Shown one piece after another: positions 54,099 through 63,770 of a stretch of DNA of 64,000 nucleotides. This DNA comes from Schizophyllum amplum (taxonomy: Eukaryota; Basidiomycota; Agaricomycetes; Agaricales; Schizophyllaceae), in assembly GCA_007026445.1 (NCBI GenBank), contig VDMD01000049.1, forward strand, positions 148,598 through 212,597, read 5' to 3'. Position 1 is the first letter of the stretch. The number at the start of each line of letters is the position of its first letter. The notes beneath the pieces are model-generated. The model was not told the origin of the DNA and searched no databases. It saw nothing but the letters and a program-made list of their open reading frames with translations. A program made the position numbers and the translations under genes.

Positions 54099-55656
54099 TT
54101 TTCCGCCGGACTGTTGAGCTGCACGCGCATATTTCCGTCGCTACCTTACACATTTACTGTACCGTCTAAGATAATTCACTCTCGCTACACAGAACCTCCG
54201 TCCCTTATGGGCGAGCCTTTCGTATATGGGCGGTTATTGATCTCTGTTTGTCATTGTCGGTCTGATTGTGATCGGGGGACATGTTCCGCCTTCTCCTTCC
54301 ACCACACGCTCTCATTTCGCGCCTCCTCCCACTCCGATCTCCTCATCTTTCTTCCTCGCGAAAACGCTACCAACGCTGCGTCTGGTTGAGTGATACACGG
54401 GGAACTGCGGTGCGTCGCGTGTATTCGCGCAAATGTTGCCGTTGACTTACAGCGTGTTCAGACCACGCGCCCAACGCCTGGCCTCTTGCTACGCCCCGCC
54501 CAGCATTTCACCGCGCGCCAAGGGGGCTGTATCTCCTCCCCCACCCCTCCCCTCCCTCCCCGGCAGAAGCAGGACCCGTTTTGAGTCCTCACCGCACTGG
54601 GAATTCGCGGGTTCTGCTTCGTGCTTGTGGGGGGGGGACAATACTGGCGCCCTCGCCGCCGCGCACCGCGCCCTCGCTACGCTCCCCGCCCAAGAAGCTT
54701 CAGCCCCCACGCGCGGCCTCTTCAACACACGCAGATCGCGTCACCCCGCCGTCCATCTTCGCACGCGCGGCTTCCCTTGCGCTGCACGTCAAGCCTCTCG
54801 TGCATCTCGCGGCACCCGCATTCCTGCGCCTCACGCATAGCGCGTCGCGGCCGCGCGCCTTCCACGCTGCACGCGCCATCCACGCTGCACGCGTCTCCCG
54901 CGCTGCATGCGTCTCCCGCCCTGCACGCGCCCCGCCGCTTCTTGCCCCCCGCCCAGCTCCCTCAAAGCCTCCCTCAGACCGCGCGCCACGCTTCTTGCGC
55001 CTCTCGCACCACGCGCCACGTATCGCCACACCGCGCCTACCGCGCTCTACACACCCCGCGCTGCGTGCCCCTTGTGCTACGCGTCGCGCCCTCCGCCCTT
55101 CGCGCATACGCCGTCATCCCCGCGGTCGCATCCCCTGCGTCTCTCGTACCCCACCCCGCGCGCCTGAAGCACACGCCGGCGAGCCGCACGACCACACGGG
55201 CCGCCTCAATCCCGCGCTCTCGCGCGACGTCCGCTGTCCAAGCACCGTACATCTCCCGCTCCGCCTGCGCCCGCGGAGACAGCACCGACGCCTACCGAGG
55301 CTGCTGGCGGACAAGACAGCCGACGCGCATGTCGCGTCTCGGGATTCTGGAAGGGCAAATACGGGGAGCGCGGGATGCGGGTGGCGTGCGGCCGAGCTGC
55401 GTCCGCGCGCGAGTTCTATATATTGGTGTAGCTACTATCGCAGATCCTGTAAGTACATTTGCTATCCATACTGTGCTGCCCCCAACGCGAGCCCTGCAAA
55501 GGCTCAGGCTGTGATCGTCAAACGTGGTCACAATCGACGTGACACTTCGCCTGTCGTACGAGTTCGTCCTGTGCTCTGCCTTCCACGACCGCTGTTTGTC
55601 GCTTCGCTACAGCTCGCACTGCGCTACGCCGAACGTCTTTCGCAGTCACGCTGATC
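54099..55656. other. Intergenic, C/G-rich low-complexity DNA
   Basis: No supported gene. Long open frames at 54581-55654 are R/P/A/H-rich and come from base composition. Near-repeats of GCACGCG(C/T)C...CCGC at 54855-54940 form a short minisatellite. A segment at 54574-54600 resembles parts of the hAT-like element (28243) and of the first TET exon (41347). Confidence 0.5.
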
Positions 55657-58600
55657 ATGGATTATAATATGCTGTCCTCGGTGCGTCGCAGGTCGCGAAA
55701 GCGCTGCTACCACGATATCTGACCGCGTTCGCAGAGCCTGTCCGAACCGGAGCCAACTCAGCTGACACCTACGGAACCTGCAACCTCCCAGCCTACGCAG
55801 CAGACGCCGTCCGAACCAGCAACCTCACAGCGCTCGCAGGCTACTTCGCAGCCGCAGAACGATCCCTCTCTCCAGTCCGACCTGCTCACAACGAAGCTGC
55901 TCAAGGCATACGACCTTGTTGTTAACACCATCGACCACGTCATCATCTGCATTAGTTGCCGCAAAGTCGTTGAACCTTGCCGGCCTTCCAGCTCATATGC
56001 GTCGCGAGCACGGCGCTGGCTCTCGTACCATTGGAGCCGAGGACGCGGCTTCGATACAGCGCCACCTACTCAAGCTCGGCGCATCCGCCGATTCCATACC
56101 CTTCGTCCCGTCCGTTGAGCCTCGCCTTCCAGTCAAGGGAATCTCCTCGCCCGTCCCGGTCTTCGGCTGCAGCAAATGCGCTTTCGTCCACTCCCGCGAC
56201 ACCGAAGTAAACACTCACTGCAAGGACGACTGCGAAGAGGGTGGTAGCCTCCTTCCTCACCCCGGTCTTTGTACAACGCCCCAAGAACCCTGGACCATAC
56301 ATTCGCGTTATTTACGAGGCTCCGACGAATTCTCCCGCCCCTACTGCACCACCACTGCACTCGGTCCAGAGCGAGCTCGACGCGTTTCACGCAGCCCTTG
56401 CAGACGAGAACGCCAGTGCCCCTTGTGATACGCGTCGTATTAGCGCGTTTCTCATGCGTATGCAGTGGCCGCAGCTCGTCAGCGACAAGCCCAAGCCTGC
56501 GATCAGGAACGCTGCGCGCTTTCCTGAAGACACCGAGTTTCCTGGGCTGCGAGAGGTCATCACGGCTTATTTTGATGAGACGACGGAGTCTATCAACAGC
56601 GTAGACCTCCTTGGGCAGCAGCTTCTCAATACGGCCCATGCAAACGCGTACGTGGTCATCCCTCAATTATTGCCTGCTCATCCATAATTCACTTTCATCC
56701 ATCTGCGAGTCCCTGTGCACCTCATCTATAGTCATCCCAATTTTGTCCCGCCTCCTCATAATGTGGTTCGGGCCTCCGTTGATATTCTTACAGGCCGCTC
56801 AATCACGTACCAATCCACAAGCACCACCAGCACGACACTACGATACTCGACTACGTCCGTCACCCCATCCGCTTGATGGCTACACTTATGCGCGGTGATA
56901 CCGCATTCGAGATTCCATCCTCGGACGCCCTGACGGCTGCGGTAGACAGCCTCCGTTTGAAGATACGCGACGGCGACGAGCTGCTCGTCTCCGACGTTCA
57001 CGCCGTCACCCGAGCGCTCTGGCTTCACGAGTGACGGCGCGACAGTACAGTGCAGACCCTCTGTGACCCAACGGTGGCTTACCTCGCCATGATCTCGGTG
57101 AAGGCAGACGGCGGCTATATGGATGCGCCAGCTTTGACGGGTATTCTCGCTCGGCTGAGTCGGGCAATCCAGCTCACCGTCGTCCACGAATTACACGACT
57201 GCACCCAAAATTCGACCTCGGGCGACCAGATGGCTGCACTCGAGCCCCTCCTCATGTTCGTGCAAGAGGATCATCTCACCACGTTCGCCACACTTCGTTC
57301 CTTCCAGCACTATGCATCCCAGATCTCGTATAGCACGCTGTCTCTCCCTCGCATATGGTGGCTCGATCTTGTTAACCACAGGTCGCTGCTATATCTTGGT
57401 CGCAGAGTTTCGATAGACGACTTTCACACAATTATCGTCGACGTCCAGAAAAAAGCGGTTGAGGCATTCGAGTGGCTCACCGGCGGGGCAGACACGACAA
57501 TCGATTATAGCCTGTTCCCCGATAATTTGCGCAACACCACCAACGGCTACAGTGTCATCGACTCCTCCTCGCCGATTGTGCAGAAGGCCCGCCACGACTT
57601 CACCGCTGCTCTACTTGCAAACCAAGAGTTGAAGCTTGTCGATCCTACAACTGGCGAACTCTCGATGCATCACGCACGACGTTGGATGTTGGTCCTCTCG
57701 CAGCTCGAGGGCTACCTTATGGTCCTCACGCAGCTGACCAGTGGTGGTCCTGCACGAGGAACAGAGCTGACATCCATGATCTATCGCAATACACCCGAAC
57801 GCCAACGCAACTTCTACTTCTTTGGTCCGCGCGTTGGCTTCGTCCGCGAGTACAACAAAACATCCAACATATTGCAGCACGATCAGGTCATTCCAAATGC
57901 CTACGACGCGTTCACGGGAGATATGATCACACGGACATACTGCTTCCTCCGTCCGAACTCCTGTTTCTTCGCCGTCAAATTGTGGCCGGAACGCAGCCCG
58001 CAGATAGCGCACGACTACAACACACTCATGTTCATGGATTGCGGAAAGCAGTTCACGTCAGGCCGTCTCAGCCAGCTGCTCGGTGCCGAGTCTGTCCGTG
58101 TCATTGGGTGGGAGATGACCATTATTCCCGTACGCCACATCTTTGCCGCCACAAATCGTTACCTCGCCCCTTCCCCCGAATGCGAGGAGAATGCGGGTCG
58201 CGAATCAGATGACCTCAACAGTGCTCAGTCCGGTCATACCCCCGTCGTACACAACCGTATCTATGGTGTTTCCTACACTGCTCTTAACGGTGCCGACGAG
58301 AGAGTGTGCCTTCGATTTTTCAAGAACAGTGACCGTATGGCGAACGTATACGGTGCTTACGCTGGTGGAGAAGGCAAACCGTACACAGAGGTCATGGCAG
58401 CGACATATGACTCAGCCCCAGTACCTTCGCCAAAAGTGCACCAGCCTCCTGCACCTCCCTCGCATGCACACTCCGAAGGCCTTCCACCATCTATGGAGAA
58501 TGTGATGTCGCACTTCACGACTCTGATCACGACCTCATTGGGTGATGTCTCGAAAAAGCTTGAAGACGTCACCGCAAAGCTTGACGAGATGAGTGCTGCA

Positions 58601-60163
58601 CAGCAGAGCATGAAGGATGAGATTGTACGTCTGCAAAGCGAACTGCGGGAGAGACCAACATGTGCGTAACTTGTCCTAACATGCAAATTTTGATAAGGCT
58701 GACGATAATTTAGTGCCAGATGTCGACATGCCTTATGTCTCTCCTACTGCACCTCCATCACCTTTGCCTGCAAAAGCGGCTGACATAGGGCCTCCCCGAG
58801 TAGTGTTTGGCAAAGGTGAGCCATCCAAATTATGGGAATGACTTGGATAATTGACATGAACCGCAGGTGGCAGCATGACAAGCATATCAACAGCTTTCCG
58901 TATGTCTTACGCAAATGCTACTTCTGCACTGAACTGAACTCACTACAGCCTCGAGGACAACAAAGCCATTGCCACTACGCGCACACGAAACAACTCGGGT
59001 GACAAACGGTATGCAGGAGCAATATTTGTGCACAAGATTATACTCACATCGTTGATAATTTAGATGCCGCAAAGGTCATCCACAAAAGTCCTACACAGCC
59101 TCAGATCAACGGATACGAGAGTGACGATAGTGATGCTCTATACCGAGGACCGAACAGTCCCCCACCACGAAAGCGTCAAAAACTCGGAACAGCATCTACA
59201 AATTTCACTGGACATCTAGAAAGTGAACAGGTTGCAGGTTCCGTCCCCGATTATACGACCACTCCTCATAATTGTGAAGCAAGTGCTGTGTTGGAAGCGC
59301 CCGCGCCATGTGTGTATCCGTCTACAGAGTTGTCTTCTTTTACTGACTATCGATAGACTTCGAACCAGTGCAAGGCATGGAATGCATCCGCGATAAGCCA
59401 TACCCCGTTGGGCAACCTCCCGATTCAACTGATGTTGTCCTTGGTCTACAAACCCTTATGCGTGACACCTCCGCTAAGTGGAAGTCCCTCGAGCAGCGCG
59501 TAGCAGTGGCCATGATGATGGAACTGAAGCGGGACATGATTGTCAGCGTGCGAACCGGTGGAGGAAAGTCCATGGTCGTACTTGTCCCTACCCTCTATGA
59601 GCGTGGTTCAGTGTGCATCCTAATGGTTCCTTTGCATGCCCTGCAACAAGATTGGAAGCGACGGATGGACGACATGGACGTCCGCTACGAAGAATTCCTA
59701 GGATCGAAGCATAAAGGACCGCCACAACGCCTGACGGGGGAACATGGAATCATCATTGTCTCCGTTGATGTTGCACGAAACCGACTGTGGAAGGAGGCTT
59801 TGGGCGAGCTGATAGGATCGGGAGTCACAATTACTCGCACTGTCATTGACGAAGGTCACCTCTTCCTCACTTCGCAGTTCCGTCCGAACCTCAACGACGT
59901 CTACGAACTGCGGATGGTAGAATGCCCACTTGTCATTCTCTCCGCAACTATGCCGCCTGCTTCTATACCGTGGTACACCTCCGCCTTGAATTTGGAACAC
60001 CCACTCGTAATTCGCGGCTGCACTGATCGTCCGGAGCTTGTTTATCAAGTCCAAAAACCCTGGAGCAGAATAGCCGACATCAACAATCGCATTCGCAGGA
60101 TCATAGCGGAGAAGGTCTTAGCTCCTGAAGACCGCTACATGATCTACTATCCACCTTACCCGC
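55657..60163 (+). pseudogene. Degenerate zinc-finger / RecQ-type helicase gene, telomere-linked-helicase-like
   Basis: Exons: 55657-55680, 55735-56647, 56794-58661, 58714-58815, 58867-58899, 58949-59008, 59064-59309, 59357 to about 60163; junction phases agree. N-terminal zinc-finger-like part: ICISCRKVVE, LPAHMRREHG, then CSKCAFVHS ... HCKDDC. The middle (56794-58661) carries GGPARGTELTSM and a Q-rich helical tail. The C-terminal exon has helicase motif I RTGGGKS (about 59555), motif II DEGH (about 59850) and motif III SATMPP (about 59941), i.e. only the first RecA lobe. Such zinc-finger plus RecQ proteins in fungi are often subtelomeric. Defects: one-base frame shifts near 55975 and 56240, an in-frame TGA at 57032 where tryptophan is expected, and loss of the second helicase lobe where the AGAACCGGTTCT repeat begins. 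Assignment of the zinc-finger family (DUF3505-like) is from memory of the pattern. Confidence 0.68.
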
Positions 60164-60190
60164 GGTTCTGCTAGGAGAACCGGTTCTGCT
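60164..60190. repeat. Second copy of the AGAACCGGTTCT junction
   Basis: CCGCGGTTCTGCTAG then GAGAACCGGTTCTGCT, closely matching 16741-16771. The helicase frame ends within this segment. Confidence 0.6.
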
Positions 60191-61136
60191 TCAGCCTGGC
60201 ACTGCTTAAAAATAGATTATTCCGAAATTTAACCGTCTGACGTCTGTCACCCGTCAAGCCGGCTGTTCCCTCACCCCCTTTCTCGGCCTTACCTCGGCTC
60301 TTCTGATCGCTGTCGGGGCCGTCTCGTCATCGCTCAACGTGGTCCGGACGCTTGCTGCCGCCCGATAGGCATCTCGCGGGTCCGAATCGGGGTATCCTCG
60401 CACGCACTCGATGAGCATCTCAAAGGGGTGTATTTGGCCTGGCTTGGCATGCGTACTGGATCTGCCTCCGTCAGCCAGGGTGTCGCTCATTGTACTGCTT
60501 ATAGCAGTACTCATTGTACTCCTTACAGTACCGCTTACGGTACTGCTTACAACCTCGGCACTACTGACACGTATATGGCTTTGGCACTCCTAATCATGCA
60601 TTGTGCGCATCCGACTAGCCAGCCGTCAACATAGTATTAGCGTGTGCGCTTGAAGTCAATATACACCATTCAATAGCCTTTCTCGCTGTTGCCATCTAGA
60701 TCTTGCAGTCAAAACCTGCTTATCTGGGTAGCATCTATCAGCCGACTGATAGGCGTCTTGCAGGTCCAGATTGGGTCATCTGATGATTGCTCGGCATCTC
60801 AAATGTACGCTTCCCGATATGCTTCATCAACACCTCACCCTGCATATCACGCTTATCTGGGTACCCAATCTGCGTCTATGAGCCTAACAGCGACTCTGTG
60901 CCTGCTGATGTGCGGTACTCATGCACAAGCTAATCATTCAGGCTAATCATGCGCTGCTGTACGTCTACCATGTTACTGCTGATAACCTGCTAACGGAGAT
61001 GATGTCTATGTGCATCCCATGTACGCCAGTCAATGTTCAGCTGATGCGCTTATGCAGCAGATACCGAAGGGCTGCCGATGTTGACGCTTGCGCCGAGCGC
61101 TGCCTGATGTTAGCGCACTAATGAGCAGCTGTTGGG
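60191..61136. other. No gene recognised; short repeats and a possible gene fragment
   Basis: Contains GTACTGCTTA/GTACTCATT/GTACCGCTTAC repeats at 60495-60550 and two related GATAGGCATC/GATAGGCGTC segments (60365, 60750). At 61008 a plus-strand frame starts MCIPCTPVNV, like the first ten residues of the tiny-gene family but with valine for the third cysteine; it ends after 36 codons and may be a decayed first exon. Confidence 0.4.
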
Positions 61137-61598
61137 CTAGACGCACCATAGCCTTGTCGTCCGCCGCTGCTGCCAAATGAGATGCCTTCCAGTCGGTCGT
61201 GGTAATTCCGTGGCACTTGGCCGAGTCCAATGTCTCTGCAGCATCCTGGTTCCCATTAGCGCACTGATGAGCTGCAATCTGCGGAGGCGCACCTCGCCCG
61301 TTATCATTTCAGCTAACGAAGATGTCTTCCATTCTGTCGTGGTGATGCCTTTGCGCCTCGCTGACTGCCACTCCTTTACTGTGCTGATGGCCTTCTCCAT
61401 GCGCTCCCGCAGCACATGCCACTCCTTCTGCTTGCTCCTCCTTTCCTTGAGCTCACGGCGTAGCAGCTCGGCTTCGATGTCCTGAGAGGCGTGAGCTTGT
61501 GATCCCAGCAGGAGGAGGACACGAACAAACGACTTGCGGTTGGGGTGGTTGAACGCTTGCGCGAGCGCGCAGTCCGGGGCAGCACAAGTAAGACACAT
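61137..61598 (-). CDS. MCxxCxxxxC protein, subtype C-like with extended tail (138 aa)
   Basis: Exons 61598-61527 (24 codons) and 61481-61137; intron 45 nt with unusual GTTCGT donor, phase 0. Starts MCLTCAAPDC ALAQAFNHP, most like the subtype C genes. Second exon DIEAELLRRELKERRSKQKE, then ARRKGITTTEWKTSSLAEM. The C-terminal 60 residues come from a second, out-of-frame copy of the GTTAEW-coding DNA, so the natural end was probably lost. Upstream on the coding strand lies TTACCACCAT (61611-61620). Confidence 0.65.
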   Translation of the reverse strand: MCLTCAAPDCALAQAFNHPNRKSFVRVLLLLGSQAHASQDIEAELLRRELKERRSKQKEWHVLRERMEKAISTVKEWQSARRKGITTTEWKTSSLAEMITGEVRLRRLQLISALMGTRMLQRHWTRPSATELPRPTGRHLIWQQRRTTRLWCV

Positions 61599-61733
61599 GA
61601 GCGCCGGGGGATGGTGGTAAGAAGCAACCTGGGAGGCGTGAGAAAGCAGCCACACGATTATTTAAGCCATCAAGCCTTGATCGCATACGCTACCTGCCTT
61701 TATCATCCCACCATCACCACAACCCATCCGCCA

Positions 61734-62065
61734 ATGTGTGTTATCTGCACGAATCGAAAGTGTGAGGTCATTCGACTATTGAAATGCATGCTGCGCGCTG
61801 AAAAGGTGCGAGAACATGTGCGCGCTACAAGCTCAACACTAACGGTGTCCCTTAGACCCCAGCCAGTGTTGCCGAAGCCAGGCAGAAGGAACGCGGGAAC
61901 ATGGAACGGCTGGACCAGGAGCTATGCGAGATGCGCAAGGTCTTTAACGACCTTCACACCAGGTATCCCCGAGCGTTTTACGACACTGAGGACACGGATG
62001 CGAGGGACGCGGAGGAGAGGGCGGAGGGCGCCATGGCTGATGAGCCGCAGGGGCAGACCGAATAG
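61734..62065 (+). CDS. MCxxCxxxxC tiny protein, subtype E-like (93 aa)
   Basis: Exons 61734-61805 (24 codons) and 61856-62065; intron 50 nt, GTGCGA donor, CTAAC branch, phase 0. Starts MCVICTNRKC EVIRLLK; second exon EARQKERGNMERLDQELCEM then an acidic tail (DTEDTDARDAEERAEGAM). Divergent from its left neighbour, 135 bp apart. The upstream region has CCCACCATCACCAC. Confidence 0.75.
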
Positions 62066-62150
62066 CATTAAAGGTCATGTAATCCTGTATGCTGCGCGCG
62101 TCTGCAAACAATCAGCTGCTGCTGCCAAGCGAGGTTCACCCACGCACCTT

Positions 62151-62450
62151 TTACGCCCCACCAGCGTTGAACCACTCCTCATTCCACTCGCTTATCGTCT
62201 TTCCCTGCGCCTTTGCTGTCTCCCACGAGCTGGTGGCCTCTCTCAAGTTCGCAAGCACGCTTTTTTCCAACTCGTACTGCTCCTGCGTCAGGCGCAATTG
62301 CTCCTCGAGCTGCAGCAGCTCCTGCACCTGTCGCATGCAGCACAGGTCAGATAAGCGGATGCTCCCCACGCAAAGAACACGCACAAGGGATGCTTGCATT
62401 GGATACGCTCTTGCCAGATCGCAGTCGCGTTCGGCACAAGCAGGGCACAT
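62151..62450 (-). CDS. MCxxCxxxxC tiny protein, subtype C (80 aa)
   Basis: Exons 62450-62385 (22 codons) and 62327-62151 (58 codons plus stop); intron 57 nt, GTGCGT donor, CTGAC branch, phase 0. Starts MCPACAERDC DLARAYP; second exon VQELLQLEEQLRLTQEQYEL then AQGKTISEWNEEW. Exon lengths are identical to its paralogue at 25491-25190, a strong check on the model. Confidence 0.78.
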   Translation of the reverse strand: MCPACAERDCDLARAYPMQASLVRVLCVGSIRLSDLCCMRQVQELLQLEEQLRLTQEQYELEKSVLANLREATSSWETAKAQGKTISEWNEEWFNAGGA

Positions 62451-62555
62451 GGTGGCGCAAGGCAGAATGTGGCGAGCGGTGTCATCTTATTGGCAATATG
62501 CGACCGACGCACGCCCCTTTTCCCGATCGTCCATCTCATCCCCCTGGCTTTCACC

Positions 62556-62901
62556 ATGTCGACGTGCGCTGTCAACCAACAACTGCGCTCTATGATCCAG
62601 TCGGGCACGGTAGAAGCTCCCTGCCTATCCTACCTGTTACACCTCTGACAGCCTTGTCCAGCCTCTCTGCCATGTGGCGCAAGCCATCATTGTAAAGCGC
62701 GAGCTGCTCAAGCGGCTGGAGCAGGACCTGGAGGATGTGCAGGAATCTGTGAACAACCTCGAGAGAATGTACTCGGATGTGCTGTATTATCCTCTGAATT
62801 GTGATTATGACGAGGAGGAAGACGGCGACAGCAACGAGGAGCAGAAGGAGCAGCATCAGATTGTTCGGGAAGAAGACAGGGTGGCGGACGCGCAGGTGTA
62901 A
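62556..62901 (+). CDS. Tiny two-exon gene, subtype D, cysteine motif eroded (97 aa)
   Basis: Exons 62556-62609 (18 codons) and 62662-62901; intron 52 nt ending TTGTCCAG, phase 0, as in the paralogue at 25630. Second exons align well (IIVKRELLKRLEQDLEDVQE against the D1 version). The first exon, MSTCAVNQQLRSMIQSGT, is 18 bases shorter than that of the paralogue and lacks MCxxCxxxxC. The frame is otherwise intact, so either the cysteines are dispensable or the protein has changed role. Confidence 0.68.
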
Positions 62902-63025
62902 ACATTATGTATCTTCAACATCGCTTACAGCGTGTATATCTGCATCGCATGCGGGTGAGCGCGCTCACTCTCTGGTCGCCCGTCAGCAGCGTGCTTGCTT
63001 TCGGACAAGTCACTCACAGCGGATG

Positions 63026-63287
63026 CTACGAGCCCTTCTTATCCACGTACTCCCTGACCGCCTTCTGGTAGTAGTCAATCTCATCGCGGACGTTGGCCTC
63101 CTCCTCCTCGCGCTTCTTTCTGGTGGCCTGCATCTTGCGCCACTTGTCCTCGACGCGGACGTATTCCTGATCTTGTTGTCAGCTGCGCACCCAAGATCCA
63201 CGCGCGCCCTCTACGCACGCTGATGTGCACTTGCGGTCCTATGAACTGCGCCATCTCACACGTCTTCTTGTCACAAAACTGGCACAT
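63026..63287 (-). CDS. MCxxCxxxxC tiny protein, subtype B (69 aa)
   Basis: Exons 63287-63219 (23 codons) and 63166-63026; intron 52 nt, GTGCGT donor, CTGAC branch, phase 0. Starts MCQFCDKKTC EMAQFIG; second exon EYVRVEDKWRKMQATRKKRE, YYQKAVREYV. Paralogue at 26498. The coding strand has CTTGTCTCTTACCACCACCA 44 bp or so upstream of the ATG (63331-63350). Confidence 0.77.
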
Positions 63288-63416
63288 GCCGGAGGTCGCG
63301 GTAGCTGCGATTGCTGTTGGTCCGACGCGATGGTGGTGGTAAGAGACAAGATGGGTTTCACGTTGCATCCTTCCTTATATATTCGTGCTCCCCCTCCATC
63401 CCGATCTGTCACTGGT

Positions 63417-63708
63417 CTATGGATCGGCGCTCGAGGTGCTTTCAGCGCCGACACCCCTCCTGTTCGCAGCCTTCCAAGCCTTGATGCGCTCCTTATACAT
63501 CGCAATCTTGCTCTCTTCCTCCTTGTTTTCCATCTCTACACGGGTTCTGACTTGGCGTATGCCCTCGAGGGCGCGCATGGCGTACACGTAGTGCTGCGCT
63601 GCCCATCAGCAGCGTACAGGCAACCTTTCGGCCACGCACATAAAGGCTCACGGGTTCCGTCATGGTTTGCTGCAGCTTGCATTCCGCGTCGTAGCATTGA
63701 TTGCACAT
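63417..63708 (-). CDS. MCxxCxxxxC tiny protein, subtype A (81 aa)
   Basis: Exons 63708-63640 (23 codons) and 63593-63417 (58 codons plus stop); intron 46 nt, GTGCGT donor, phase 0. Starts MCNQCYDAEC KLQQTM; second exon HYVYAMRALEGIRQVRTRVE, MENKEEESKIAMYKE. Exon sizes equal those of the paralogue at 26967-26671. The upstream coding strand has GCCTTAGACCACCATC (63724-63741). Confidence 0.78.
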
Positions 63709-63770
63709 CTTTGACGGCTCGAGATGATGGTGGTCTAAGGCAAGATGGAGCTCAAGTGCACTCCTCGATA

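Noticed and set aside
54581..55654. 357-codon open frame
   Set aside because: Composition is R/P/A/H-rich, other frames are equally open, no domain or splice pattern; a by-product of C/G-rich DNA.
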